64,000 nucleotides of DNA from Bacteroidetes bacterium UBA7674 (lineage in GTDB: Bacteria; Bacteroidota; Bacteroidia; Chitinophagales; Chitinophagaceae): contig DLHG01000009.1 of assembly GCA_002483105.1 (NCBI GenBank), positions 139,598 through 203,597 of the forward strand, given 5' to 3'. The notes beneath the pieces were generated by a model that did no database searches, was not told the origin of the DNA, and saw nothing but the letters and a program-made list of their open reading frames with translations. This document shows, in pieces, positions 17,101-25,860 of this stretch. Positions within the stretch are counted from its first letter, which is position 1. The number at the start of each line of letters is the position of its first letter. Both the position numbers and the translations under genes were made by a program.

Positions 17101-20100
17101 ATGATCACACATTTTCGTAAAGTTGTACTCCGGACACCTGCATTCAGCATGCGTTCACTTCATGATATTAATTATTGCGCATTAAACCCGTTTTTCCGAG
17201 ATGGGTTATACCTATCATCACTGGAGTTTTGCGAGGAATATGACAAGCATTTGAAGGGCGTGAAAACTGATGAAAAGAAATTCCAGAACATCCTATATAA
17301 GTATTGGTCGAGAAGCTGCGTGAATTGTACGCCGTTCGGGTTATTTGCCGGAAGTCTGGTAGTTGACACCGGTGAGAAAACCGAGATAGTTCTTGAACAA
17401 TCAGATAAGCATCGCAAAGATGTGCGGCTGGACACAGATTATCTGATGCAATTAATACAAATAATTGTCAACGACCCGGGAATAAAAGTACAGTCGAAAT
17501 ATTACAGCAATAATACTATCTATACTGCAGGCGACTCATACAGATATTCGAAACGCATTTCCAAGAACGGTGTGATCTCATATCATCTGGAATCTCTGGC
17601 CAAAGATGCAGTTTTGGAAGCAGTCATCTGCGCAGCGGACGCCGGCGTTACTTTGCCGGAATTAAAAAACATCGTTCATGACCTGGTAGATGCTTTGCCT
17701 TCTGAGGTAGAGGCTTACATTTATGATCTGTTGAGCTCGCAAATTCTGATCTCCGAGCTGGAGCCACCAATAACAGGTGAGCTCCCTCTGGACTATCTAA
17801 TCAATAAGCTGGCGGGTTATCAAGGTGCAGATGATATTTGTACTTTGTTCACATCTATCAGATACCTTTTGAGCGACACCAGTTCCTGCGAAGAGATTTT
17901 GCGGGAAGTTGAAGCATTGGTGACCTCACTCAATACTGATATTAAACCTCTAAAAAACATATTGCAAGCGGATCTTTATTTAACCCCTACACGTGCTTTA
18001 CTTCATCAGGACACGATAGACACAATTGTTTCCCAATGCGAGGAATGGGGCAAATGCGGGTTCAATGTACAAAAAACTGACTTGGAGGCATTTAAGACCG
18101 CCTTCCTGGAAAAGTATGAAGGGGAGGAGGTGCCGCTTGTAATAGCGTTGGACGCCGAATGTGGCGTAGGCTATGGGGGGGCAAACTATAGTACCTCTTT
18201 AATAGATAGCTTGGATTTCAGATCCGGATCTGACGCTTTTCGACAAACTGCAGGCCCATTGGAACAGCTTGCTTTGCATAAATATTCAGAATGGGTAAAG
18301 GGTAGGAATGGCCTTATACAAATTGAAGAGTCTGACCTGGCTAGCTTTGCAGATTATAAAAAAGAATTCCGCTTCAGCAATAGTTCCTGTATAGTAGGCA
18401 ATCTTCTTAAGACTCCAGATGCAACAGGATATACATTTAACCTGACAGGATTTAACGGGCCCTGCGGTGCAAAACTTCTTGGAAGATTCGCTCACGGAAA
18501 TGATGCGATGCACTCTTTCACCAAAGAGATAGTAAATGAAGAAGAGAAGCATTCTTCCCAAGCTATTTTTGTGGAAATCGTTCATTTACCTGAATCGAGA
18601 ATTGGAAATATCATATTACGGCCTGCTTTAAGGACGTATGAGTTGCCATACCTTGGCAGATCGGGCATGCCACAGGAAAATCAGATAGAAATTACTGACG
18701 TATTGGTAAGCGTAAAAAATGATGAGATCATTTTAAGAAGCAAAAAACTGAATAAAAGGGTCATACCTAGATTGACAACAGCCCATAACTATAGTGTTAA
18801 AAGCCTTCCGATCTATAAAGTGCTATGTGATCTTCAATATCAAGGGTCATATATTCCTGCAATGTGGCGCTGGGGTGTGTTATCAGAATTTGAATATTTG
18901 CCCAGGGTTGTTTACAAAAGCCTGATAATATCTAGGGCTACCTGGAAAATAGATACTGGTAAAATAGGCAAGATCCCATCTGACCCTAAAATGTATCAAA
19001 GCTTCTTTGATGAATTCCGCAACAGCTACAACCTCCCTGCACGAGTGCTATATAAAGAAGGCGATAATGAACTGCTGATAGACTTTGAAAATCATAATTG
19101 TCTGTCTGTTCTTGTGGAGTACGTGAGAATGAGGCCTCTTATTGTATTTGAAGAGTTTTTGTTCACTGAGGAAAATTGTATCGCGCAGGACAGTATTTCC
19201 GAGCCGTACATTAGTGAGATGATCATCCCGATACGTACTGTTGAAATGTGTAAAGAGGAAGTAGTATTTACAGATGAGTTAACAACGTATCAACGTAAAT
19301 TCCTCCCGGGAAGTGAATGGTTGTACTTCAAGATATACCTGGGAGCGGTGGCCAGTGAAAAACTCTTGACTGATGTTATCTTGGCGTATATCAGAGCGCA
19401 TACAGGCAGTCTCTTCGAGAAGTTCTTTTTTATCCGCTATCGTGATGACGGACAACATTTAAGGATAAGATTCTATAATAGTGATATAAGCAGGCAGATG
19501 TTTTTGCAAAAACATTTTTCGGAGATATTGGCACCACTTATTGAGAACGGTACTGTCCATAAAGTTGTGCTGGATACCTACCAGCGTGAGATAGAACGCT
19601 ATGGCGGACACTTGATAGAGGAGACTGAAACATTATTTTTCCATGATAGCCGTGCAGCGCTGGAGCTGATAGCGCTGTATAATGTGAATGATCCTAAAAG
19701 AATAATGCTTGCCATGCGATCGATTGATATGTATCTGAACGATTTTGGTTTTTCACTTTTGGAGAAACACCATTTGTTGTGGCAAATGCGAAATGACTTC
19801 TTTAAGGAATTTGACAGCAGCATGCCACTTCAAAAACAATTAAATGAAAAGTACAGGTCTTATCAGAAAGATATATTCGTCCATATGAATGCCAAAAATG
19901 ACATACCTGCCAGGATATATGATGCTGTTTTCATTCTCAAATTGCGTTCTAAACGAAACGGCCCGGTAATTAACTCCATCTTTGAAAAGTTAGCAGGTAA
20001 GTCACGGAACAAGGAGCTTTTTAATTTGTTGCCCAGCTACATACATATGTTCATGAACCGTTATTATCCGGCAGAACAGCGGAAACATGAATTAGTTATT

Positions 20101-20178
20101 TATCATTTTTTAGAGAAGTACTACAATTCTCAAATTGCCATTGCCAAGCATGTAGAACTTGATATTGTATCTAATTGA
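17101..20178 (+). CDS. Class I lanthipeptide dehydratase (full-length LanB)
   Basis: This 1025-residue enzyme dehydrates Ser/Thr of the precursor using glutamyl-tRNA. The N-terminal glutamylation domain covers about residues 1-720 (early motifs VVLRTPAFSMRSL, KYWSRSCVNCTPFGLFAG with the conserved TPFGLF, and later VVYKSLIISRATWKI). The C-terminal glutamate-elimination / thiopeptide-type domain covers about 735-1010 (EWLYFKIYLGAVASEKLL, FFIRYRDDGQHLRIRFY). Both halves are in one chain, unlike split LanB systems. Length is typical of full LanBs. A run of seven G residues lies in the coding sequence at 18175-18181. No exporter or LanP gene follows; the gene is last in its operon. Confidence 0.93.
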   Translation: MITHFRKVVLRTPAFSMRSLHDINYCALNPFFRDGLYLSSLEFCEEYDKHLKGVKTDEKKFQNILYKYWSRSCVNCTPFGLFAGSLVVDTGEKTEIVLEQSDKHRKDVRLDTDYLMQLIQIIVNDPGIKVQSKYYSNNTIYTAGDSYRYSKRISKNGVISYHLESLAKDAVLEAVICAADAGVTLPELKNIVHDLVDALPSEVEAYIYDLLSSQILISELEPPITGELPLDYLINKLAGYQGADDICTLFTSIRYLLSDTSSCEEILREVEALVTSLNTDIKPLKNILQADLYLTPTRALLHQDTIDTIVSQCEEWGKCGFNVQKTDLEAFKTAFLEKYEGEEVPLVIALDAECGVGYGGANYSTSLIDSLDFRSGSDAFRQTAGPLEQLALHKYSEWVKGRNGLIQIEESDLASFADYKKEFRFSNSSCIVGNLLKTPDATGYTFNLTGFNGPCGAKLLGRFAHGNDAMHSFTKEIVNEEEKHSSQAIFVEIVHLPESRIGNIILRPALRTYELPYLGRSGMPQENQIEITDVLVSVKNDEIILRSKKLNKRVIPRLTTAHNYSVKSLPIYKVLCDLQYQGSYIPAMWRWGVLSEFEYLPRVVYKSLIISRATWKIDTGKIGKIPSDPKMYQSFFDEFRNSYNLPARVLYKEGDNELLIDFENHNCLSVLVEYVRMRPLIVFEEFLFTEENCIAQDSISEPYISEMIIPIRTVEMCKEEVVFTDELTTYQRKFLPGSEWLYFKIYLGAVASEKLLTDVILAYIRAHTGSLFEKFFFIRYRDDGQHLRIRFYNSDISRQMFLQKHFSEILAPLIENGTVHKVVLDTYQREIERYGGHLIEETETLFFHDSRAALELIALYNVNDPKRIMLAMRSIDMYLNDFGFSLLEKHHLLWQMRNDFFKEFDSSMPLQKQLNEKYRSYQKDIFVHMNAKNDIPARIYDAVFILKLRSKRNGPVINSIFEKLAGKSRNKELFNLLPSYIHMFMNRYYPAEQRKHELVIYHFLEKYYNSQIAIAKHVELDIVSN

Positions 20179-20224
20179 ATAGTCCTGAATTAAGTTGAAA
20201 GATTTTAACATAACCTCCGGAGCA

Positions 20225-20738
20225 TTGGGAGAAGAGATTCCGTAGGGAAGTGGCTTTTTGAGCTCATTCTAACCCTACCAACAATCAATTAAATGATTAA
20301 AAGTGTACAATACATAACGTGCAGGTCTTTAAAGGGTTGATGCCTGGGTGTAAGCAGATGTTACACCAAATGAACGTTTAGCTCTTAATTACTAAAGCAG
20401 ATTATTTTTATAGAGGAGAACAATTTCTCTATGGGCTTTATAAACTGAAAACATCGGTACTGAAAAATCTCCCGCGCTGATCCACGGCTATCAACGGGTG
20501 ACCTCAAGTTAGAATACACCAATCAGTAACCGCCTCCGGGGATGAGGATGTAATGTAAGGGATTGAGAACACTATCTGTACTCATAAGTGTTGGAAATCT
20601 ATTGAAGTTATAATCTTAGGCTCAATAGATCAACTGATAGGTTAAAGACTCACTAAGTCAATGAGTAAGGACAAGTAAGTTAACTCAGTTTGGTCTTATG
20701 GTTCTATTGGTAGGGCTTTGAGGGAGATGGGGCCGAAG
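20225..20738 (-). repeat. Long non-coding dispersed repeat, copy B (inverted relative to 47.2 kb)
   Basis: The reverse complement of this segment matches 47212-47725. The core 20309-20738 aligns almost base for base, roughly 90 percent by eye, with a few single-base indels that break any reading frame. The outer 20225-20308 part is weaker but keeps GAGCT and the CTACGG motif. The most similar stretches include TTTAGCTCTTAATTACTAAA and CTCCGGGGATGAGGATGT. Nothing else is visible in the 20179-20815 gap. It has no terminal inverted repeats that I can see and no transposase. Confidence 0.85.
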
Positions 20739-20815
20739 TGTATCAACTTGAACAATCTATAATTCCGATTAGTTATGATTTAATATAACGGGAACCTAAA
20801 GCGACCCAATTGGTG

Positions 20816-21208
20816 TTACTGACATTCCTTGCATATACCTATCAAAACACAATTGAGCCGATCAACATTGTAGCCTTTCGGGATTGAATACTCGACCAGT
20901 GAGGGAAGGCATTCAATAGTTTGGCAACTTGTACATCGAAAGTGAAAGTGATTGTCTGGGGGCATTTTATTTTTTTCATCACCCATATTCTCACATTTCT
21001 GGCAGACGGCGAAGTATTGCTTTCCATCGTCAGCAATGATCTTGTGAACTATTTCATCCTCACAAAACCGACTCAATATCCTGTATATCGTTGCGCGGTC
21101 GACTTCGCCCTTTAGCTGTTTTTCAATTGCGTCGTGGCTCATTGCCTTACGAGTACTTGACAACAAGGTAAACACTGCATCCTTTGATAATGTATTTCTT
21201 CTTTTCAT
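20816..21208 (-). CDS. Fur-family metalloregulator
   Basis: This 130-residue regulator has an N-terminal winged helix (TLSKDAVFTLLSSTRKAMSH, DRATIYRILSRFCEDEIVHK) and a C-terminal dimerisation/metal region with cysteine pairs CQKC (about residue 74), CTSC and IEC (about 95-103) and CKEC at the end, plus histidines in NHFHF. These are the structural-zinc and sensing-type positions of the Fur superfamily. Whether the signal is zinc, iron or peroxide cannot be told. I placed the start at 21208 instead of 21229 because the longer version would run into a perfect palindrome (21211-21233) that looks like its operator. Autoregulation is likely. Confidence 0.9.
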   Translation of the reverse strand: MKRRNTLSKDAVFTLLSSTRKAMSHDAIEKQLKGEVDRATIYRILSRFCEDEIVHKIIADDGKQYFAVCQKCENMGDEKNKMPPDNHFHFRCTSCQTIECLPSLVEYSIPKGYNVDRLNCVLIGICKECQ

Positions 21209-21210
21209 CT

Positions 21211-21253
21211 TATTGCGACTGTATCGCAATAATAAAAAAAATCCCTAGGTTTG
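21211..21253 (+). promoter_or_regulatory. Fur/Zur-type palindromic operator and APC-gene promoter
   Basis: TTATTGCGA (21211-21219), 5-base spacer, TCGCAATAA (21225-21233) is a perfect 9 bp inverted repeat just upstream of the Fur-family start codon. A TAGGTTTG element (21246-21253), an exact TAnnTTTG -7 box, follows on the plus strand 30 bp before the APC permease gene. The palindrome therefore covers the -33 position of that promoter and could repress both divergent genes. Confidence 0.7.
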
Positions 21254-21282
21254 CCAAAAGTTTTTGCCAAACATGACTAGAA

Positions 21283-22581
21283 ATGCACGTGTTGAAATCC
21301 TATAAAATAACGACACTCACGGGAACTGCCATTGTGGTAGCTAACATGATTGGTACAGGAGCATTTACAAGCCTCGGATTCCAATTGGAAAATTTGAAAA
21401 ATTGGGGTGCGATACTAACATTATGGCTCCTCGGAGGGGCGCTCGCATTGTTCGGTGCATTCAGCTATGCTGAAATCGGAGCAACAATGAAGAGTTCAGG
21501 TGGAGAGTATTCGTTTCTTACCCGGTTGTACAACCCGCTTTTAGGATATTTATCAGGCTGGATATCTATCACGGTTGGTTTTGCTGCTCCTATTGCATTG
21601 TCAGCGATTGCGTGTGTTGAATACTTGCCAATCGGTAAGGTCAATGCTAGGTTATTAGCGATAGTCATCATAGCATTGGTAACGTTTGCACACACTAGGA
21701 ATCTAAAACTCAGTTCTGTATTTCAAAACGTTAGTACTTTATTTAAAGTACTTCTTATAATACTATTGATAGTATTAGGTCTAATGATGCCTGGAAGACT
21801 ACAAAACAGTTATCATGTTACCACAATTTACCTAAATGAAGTAACCTCTCCGGCATTTTTTGTCGCGCTGGTTTATGTAAGTTATTCTTATTCTGGATGG
21901 AATGCCGCTGCCTATATTTCGGATGAGTTTAAGAATCCCGCACGATCACTTCCCATCTCTTTAATAGTTGGGACGTCTGTTGTTACGGTAATGTATACCC
22001 TTCTCCAATATTCGTTCCTAATACATGCAACCTACCAGGAGCTATCAGGGCAGCTAAATGTTGGGGTAATTGTGACGCGAAATTTACTTGGCAGTAGGAT
22101 AGGTAACTTCTTTAGCGTGGGTATAGCTCTTCTTCTTGTTTCCGGAATAAGTGCTATGGTTTGGGTTGGTTCCAGGGTTACATCAACAATGGGCAAGGAT
22201 TACACGTTTTGGCATTTTTTTACCCCTGATGTGAAAGGCATTCCTAAGAAAGCACTGTGGTTGCAGTTTTCTATTGCAAGTACAATGATACTGACGGGAA
22301 CCTTTCAGCAAATTCTGATTTACTGCGGCGTTTTATTAACGCTTTCCACTATGTTGGTTGTAGCAGCGGTGTTCAAACTACGTAAAGGGAAAAATCATAT
22401 TTCATCGCCGACCTTCAAAAGTCCATTCTTTCCTTTTGCACAAATTGTTTTTATGCTATTCTCTGCGGGAATGATTGGATTTGCAGTTGTGCAGCATAGA
22501 TCAGAAATATTACTGGGTTTAGTGAATCTAATAGTTGGGGTAATAACATTTTTCATAATAAAAAGAACGGACACTCAATAA
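21283..22581 (+). CDS. APC-superfamily amino acid permease
   Basis: This 432-residue integral membrane protein has about 12 hydrophobic helices. The first carries the unwound-helix substrate motif GTAIVVANMIGTGAFTSLG (residues about 11-29), and helix 6 has FVALVYVSYSYSGWNAAAY, both typical of the amino acid-polyamine-organocation fold. The substrate cannot be deduced. It follows a Fur-type operator and is 12 bp upstream of the exported methyltransferase, so the operon may be metal-responsive; that is inferred from the operator only. Confidence 0.88.
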   Translation: MHVLKSYKITTLTGTAIVVANMIGTGAFTSLGFQLENLKNWGAILTLWLLGGALALFGAFSYAEIGATMKSSGGEYSFLTRLYNPLLGYLSGWISITVGFAAPIALSAIACVEYLPIGKVNARLLAIVIIALVTFAHTRNLKLSSVFQNVSTLFKVLLIILLIVLGLMMPGRLQNSYHVTTIYLNEVTSPAFFVALVYVSYSYSGWNAAAYISDEFKNPARSLPISLIVGTSVVTVMYTLLQYSFLIHATYQELSGQLNVGVIVTRNLLGSRIGNFFSVGIALLLVSGISAMVWVGSRVTSTMGKDYTFWHFFTPDVKGIPKKALWLQFSIASTMILTGTFQQILIYCGVLLTLSTMLVVAAVFKLRKGKNHISSPTFKSPFFPFAQIVFMLFSAGMIGFAVVQHRSEILLGLVNLIVGVITFFIIKRTDTQ

Positions 22582-22592
22582 AAATAATAGCA

Positions 22593-23261
22593 ATGAAAAA
22601 TCAAAAAAAAGCGATAATCGCTATTTTCCTTGGATTAGTTTATAATACTACTTTGGCACAGGAGCACCAGCGCAAGGCAGGTCATGGGCACAGCCATTCT
22701 TCGGTAGCATCACTTGCCATAAGTTATGAAGATCCTAAACGGGATAAACTGGAGAAGCCCGAAAAAGTATTAGAATATGTAGGAGATCTACAGGGCAAAA
22801 AAGTTTTAGATCTAGGAGCAGGGACGGGCTACTTCTCTGTGCGATTCGCCAGACGCGGAGCTCATGTAATTGCAGCTGACGTTGAGGAGGGGTTTCAGGC
22901 GTACATAAAGAATAGAATCAAAACGGAAAAGCTGAGTAATATTGAACTTAGAAAGGTAGAATTTGATGATCCAGGCTTGACAGCCAGAGAAGTTGACATT
23001 GTCTTTGTAGCTAATGTCTATCATCATATTGATAACCGTGTTAACTACTTTTCTAAAGTAAGGAAAGGTATTAAGCTAAAGGGACAACTTATAGTCCTCG
23101 ATTATTTTGACTGCGAACTACCTAAGGAGATAATAGCACCACCTATCAAGATGAGAGTGTCAATTGATAAATTGATTTCTGAACTTAAAGAAGCTGGATT
23201 CACCTCGTTTGATGTTAACGTTGATCTTTTAAAATACCAATACCTAGTTAAGGCTAGATAA
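22593..23261 (+). CDS. Class I methyltransferase with a signal peptide and His-rich N-terminus
   Basis: This 222-residue protein has an apparent Sec signal peptide (KKAIIAIFLGLVYNTTLAQ), then a histidine-rich stretch (HQRKAGHGHSHSS), then a Rossmann-like methyltransferase. The SAM motif I is VLDLGAGTGYFSVRFA (about residues 70-85), the acidic motif II residue follows in HVIAADV, and the motif IV region is VDIVFVANVYHHID. Export of a SAM-dependent enzyme is odd because SAM is cytoplasmic; the histidines suggest metal binding. It is the second gene of the APC operon. Substrate unknown. Confidence 0.8.
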   Translation: MKNQKKAIIAIFLGLVYNTTLAQEHQRKAGHGHSHSSVASLAISYEDPKRDKLEKPEKVLEYVGDLQGKKVLDLGAGTGYFSVRFARRGAHVIAADVEEGFQAYIKNRIKTEKLSNIELRKVEFDDPGLTAREVDIVFVANVYHHIDNRVNYFSKVRKGIKLKGQLIVLDYFDCELPKEIIAPPIKMRVSIDKLISELKEAGFTSFDVNVDLLKYQYLVKAR

Positions 23262-23301
23262 ACTAAACTTGGCAATTATGCCATAAAAACATGGAGTAGT
23301 T

Positions 23302-24174
23302 ATGATTGAAATATTTAAAACGGATATTCAAGAGGAAATGCAAGCGGTTTTTGTAAGGGAAACCCTGCAAAAATCTTTCCCAATGGCGGGGATATGTTTC
23401 GATCTTGATGATCAGGATAGAATATTGCGAATAGAGGATGAGACAATAGACCCAAGTAAGGTCGTCTCAATTGTTAATTCCGTCGGCTCGTCATGTAGAC
23501 TTATTCCTGATAAAATTTGCCAATCTTCTTCAAATTCTGCCGATGACATCCAGAAATTCTGGGAGGAAAGTTTTGAAAAGAATCATGCTATGTGGGGGTT
23601 TGAGCCATCCATTTCTGCGATTCTTGTAAAAGATTTCTTTTTAGAACAAAATATAGGCAATATTCTTATCCCTGGTATTGGCTATGGGCGAAACGCAACA
23701 GTATTCATAAATAGTGGAATTTCTGTGACCGGTATAGAAATATCTAAAACAGCGATTGATATTGCTAATGCGAATTCTACCCATCCGTTGAAGATTTTCC
23801 ATGGCTCTGTTACTGACATGCCATTTGACAATCATCTTTACCAAGGAATTTTTTGTTATGGTCTGCTGTATCTTTTAAACGAAACTCAGCGAAGAAAGAT
23901 GGTGAATGACTGCTATAAGCAGTTAATGCCGGGCGGGTGGATGGTTTTTACATTGATTTCGAAAAGCTCACCCAATTATGGAAAGGGAAAAGAGCTGGCA
24001 AAGGACACATTTGAAATTGGCAATGGTGGACAACTCTTTTTTTATGACCTATCAACTGTACATGAACAGTTTGAGCAGTTTGGTTTAGCAGAAGTTGTGG
24101 AAATAGAAGAGCCCAATAGTCATGCTATCGATAAGCCTTCCTTCAAGTTCTTTTTAGTGAAATGTAAAAAGTAA
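23302..24174 (+). CDS. Class I methyltransferase with an N-terminal HMA-like domain
   Basis: This is a 290-residue soluble protein. Residues 1 to about 75 form a small alpha/beta domain (SFPMAGICFDLDDQDRILRI, VVSIVNSVGSSCRLIPDKIC) with the look of a ferredoxin-like heavy-metal-associated fold, but without a CxxC. The rest is a methyltransferase resembling TehB/thiopurine types, with WEESFEKNHAMWGFEPS at the start, motif I NILIPGIGYGRNATVF and GIFCYGLLYLLNETQRR. It lies 40 bp after the previous gene on the same strand. Substrate unknown. Confidence 0.75.
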   Translation: MIEIFKTDIQEEMQAVFVRETLQKSFPMAGICFDLDDQDRILRIEDETIDPSKVVSIVNSVGSSCRLIPDKICQSSSNSADDIQKFWEESFEKNHAMWGFEPSISAILVKDFFLEQNIGNILIPGIGYGRNATVFINSGISVTGIEISKTAIDIANANSTHPLKIFHGSVTDMPFDNHLYQGIFCYGLLYLLNETQRRKMVNDCYKQLMPGGWMVFTLISKSSPNYGKGKELAKDTFEIGNGGQLFFYDLSTVHEQFEQFGLAEVVEIEEPNSHAIDKPSFKFFLVKCKK

Positions 24175-24397
24175 CGTAGCGTTAACCTGCACAATTCATT
24201 TGGCATATCGGTCGCGATATATCATTTGAAATCAATGCTGTCTGCCTTTGGCGACACTAAAACAGATTTTACTAATTACTACGGTGGTAGACGTCTAAGG
24301 GGTAGGTAACCGAATAGTGAATACGCATAATAAATAAGAACTGTGCACAGAAGTTTTTAGTCAGGAAATTAATCCAGAGTATTAGAAATTCTACGAA

Positions 24398-24454
24398 GTG
24401 TCATAGACTTAATAAGCCTGAACAATATTGTCAGGCTTATTAAGTCTATGACAC
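24398..24454. repeat. 57-base near-perfect palindrome
   Basis: Arms of 23 bases (24398-24420 and 24432-24454, beginning GTGTCATAGACTTAATAAGC) are exactly complementary. The 11-base centre contains the palindrome ACAATATTGT, leaving only one bulged A. It is too long and symmetric for an ordinary terminator and could be a MITE-like or REP-like remnant or a strong bidirectional terminator. Confidence 0.85.
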
Positions 24455-24488
24455 AATTTCGTTTTAATATTCTCTTATCTCTTTCCAA

Positions 24489-24712
24489 TTAAAGGATGAA
24501 CATCTTTTTCATCCCAATTTGGCCATTGGTCATAAAAATTACATATCGGTCTGTAATCTCTAACCGCGTAGGCCACATTCCATTGGTTATGTCATATACC
24601 ATCGTGCCATTTTCCAGTTCTTCCTTCCAAGATATGAAGACGATAAATGGATGTATAACGGTATTCAAAAAATAACAATTATCCCTTTACCACCACTAAT
24701 ATCTGCTGATTT
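24489..24712 (-). pseudogene. Gene remnant related to the 50.0-50.6 kb secreted protein
   Basis: The minus strand encodes a frame ending ENGTMVYDITNGMWPTRLE, ITDRYVIFMTNG, then KMFIL and a stop at 24489. This aligns with the C-terminal region of the protein at 49978-50598 (RNGTVVYDIASGAQYVRAE, ITPTHIILFN). Upstream, the coding-like sequence SADISGGKGIIVIF is in another frame and stops, so at least one frameshift separates the parts. No start codon or intact N-terminus is visible. I read it as a decayed paralogue. Confidence 0.5.
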
Positions 24713-24717
24713 GATCA

Positions 24718-24915
24718 ATGCATTTGGTTTCCCCTAAGAGTTCTCAATTGAACCTTAGTAGTGAGGATGTAGTGAAAGGTGAAAAAATTGAAACGGTATT
24801 TCAGTTTGATAATTATAGGAAGCTATCAAAGAAAAAAAATCTTTGGTTCTTAAAAAGAAAACCCAAACGAAGTCGGGCATTACAAATGAAAATAATAATC
24901 AAACCAACAACCTGA
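24718..24915 (+). CDS. Short basic ORF, doubtful gene
   Basis: This 65-codon frame has a very basic C-terminal half (RKLSKKKNLWFLKRKPKRSR). It ends 6 bp before a strong terminator hairpin, which is the only support for it being expressed. No ribosome-binding site or relative is recognised, and it may be the 3' end of a decayed gene. Confidence 0.25.
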   Translation: MHLVSPKSSQLNLSSEDVVKGEKIETVFQFDNYRKLSKKKNLWFLKRKPKRSRALQMKIIIKPTT

Positions 24916-24921
24916 AAAAAT

Positions 24922-24956
24922 AAAAGCCTCTAATCGATTGATTATGAGGCTTTTGT
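24922..24956 (+). terminator. Rho-independent terminator
   Basis: The stem AAAAGCCTCTAATC / GATTATGAGGCTTTT (one bulged base), with loop GATT, ends in TTTTGTATT. It closes whatever is transcribed across 24.7-24.9 kb. Confidence 0.8.
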
Positions 24957-24964
24957 ATTGTATC

Positions 24965-25135
24965 TATGTGGTCCCACTAGGGGCTGATTTGCTGAACAAG
25001 GATGAACATAGTTGGTCTAAGATGAACTATTTGGAAGTCAGAAGCTGACTCTGATTTTCTGGTCAATTGTTTAGTATTGTTCAATTTGGTTCATCTGTGT
25101 TCAGGTTTTCTCTACGGAATCTCTACGGTGATTCA
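24965..25135. repeat. Junction repeat, copy 2 (tRNA 3'-end match)
   Basis: It contains GTGGTCCCACTAGG (24967-24980), identical to the 14 bases spanning the tRNA 3' end at 51609-51622 and in the same orientation. It shares the following 150 bases with copy 1 at 12470 (GGATGAACATAGTTGGTCTA, GCTGACTCTGATTTTCTGG, TTCATCTGTGTTCAGG). It ends in a doublet CTACGGAATCTCTACGG (25109-25125). Copy 1 and copy 2 bound the 12.5 kb lanthipeptide/Fur segment as direct repeats. Confidence 0.65.
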
Positions 25136-25192
25136 AATGCTACTTCCACGGAATTATACAATTTGGATGCTTCGTTAGACCTGGAGGTAGAT

Positions 25193-25750
25193 TTATTTCG
25201 GTAATAGTACACCATCAATTACATAAATAAGGCCATTTGCCGCGGGTATTACAGCTAATACTTTAGCAGTATTGTTCACCATAATGCCATCAGCAGTTTT
25301 ATTGATCGTGATATTACCGCTATTTACCTGGCCGATTATCTGACCATCTTGAAGCATATCTTCCTTAAACACACCCACCGAAACGTGATATTGCAAGATA
25401 TCTATGAGCTTGTCTTTATTTTCAGGTTTCATTAAATCTTCTACCGTGCCTGCAGGAAGCTTATCAAATGCTGTGTTTACCGGAGCAAAAACTGTAAATG
25501 GCCCTGCATTGCTGAGTACATCTACCAGTTCCGCTTGTTGCACTGCTTTTACAAGTGTAGTGTGATCTTTACTTGCGATGGCAACCTGCACGACATTTTT
25601 TTGTGACACATCATCTTGTACCCCTGACTGGCCGGCAGTTGGCTGCTCAGTTGCAGATGAAGAATCGTTAGTGCTTTCAGTGGTTTCGCTATTACAGCTT
25701 GTCCAGAGGATAATGCTTAATGCGAGGATCGATATTGATATTTTTTTCAT
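25193..25750 (-). CDS. Fasciclin-domain lipoprotein
   Basis: This 185-residue protein has a lipoprotein signal (SILALSIILWTSC, the Cys being the lipidation site), a Ser/Thr-rich linker, and one fasciclin (FAS1) domain from about residue 50. Its H1 and H2 boxes are visible as NAGPFTVFAPVNTAFDKLP and NGLIYVIDGVLLP. Fasciclin domains mediate adhesion, but small ones recur beside redox gene sets in this phylum. An ATGATCTGGGTCAT site lies 51 bp upstream, spaced exactly 33.5 bp from an AACCTTTA -7-like element, so the gene is probably in the same Crp/Fnr regulon as nos and nor. Confidence 0.9.
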   Translation of the reverse strand: MKKISISILALSIILWTSCNSETTESTNDSSSATEQPTAGQSGVQDDVSQKNVVQVAIASKDHTTLVKAVQQAELVDVLSNAGPFTVFAPVNTAFDKLPAGTVEDLMKPENKDKLIDILQYHVSVGVFKEDMLQDGQIIGQVNSGNITINKTADGIMVNNTAKVLAVIPAANGLIYVIDGVLLPK

Positions 25751-25770
25751 CTTGGTTAGTTTTTGTGTAG

Positions 25771-25814
25771 TAAAGGTTGGTTCCTATTCATTAGGAAAAG
25801 ATGATCTGGGTCAT
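25771..25814 (-). promoter_or_regulatory. Crp/Fnr-type site and promoter for the fasciclin gene
   Basis: ATGATCTGGGTCAT occupies 25801-25814 (centre 25807.5). On the minus strand AACCTTTA (25778 to 25771) resembles the -7 element, with its TTT starting 33.5 bp from the site centre, as at the other sites in this window. Another site-like sequence, GTGATAAGTGTCAT, lies at 25839-25852. Confidence 0.7.
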
Positions 25815-25860
25815 AAAAGGACAAAAAGGTCTTTAATGGTGATAAGTGTCATCTTTTTTC

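Noticed and set aside
24718..24915. Functional small basic protein
   Set aside because: Only the downstream terminator supports it; there is no upstream signal or recognised relative, so it is listed with low confidence and not raised as a finding.
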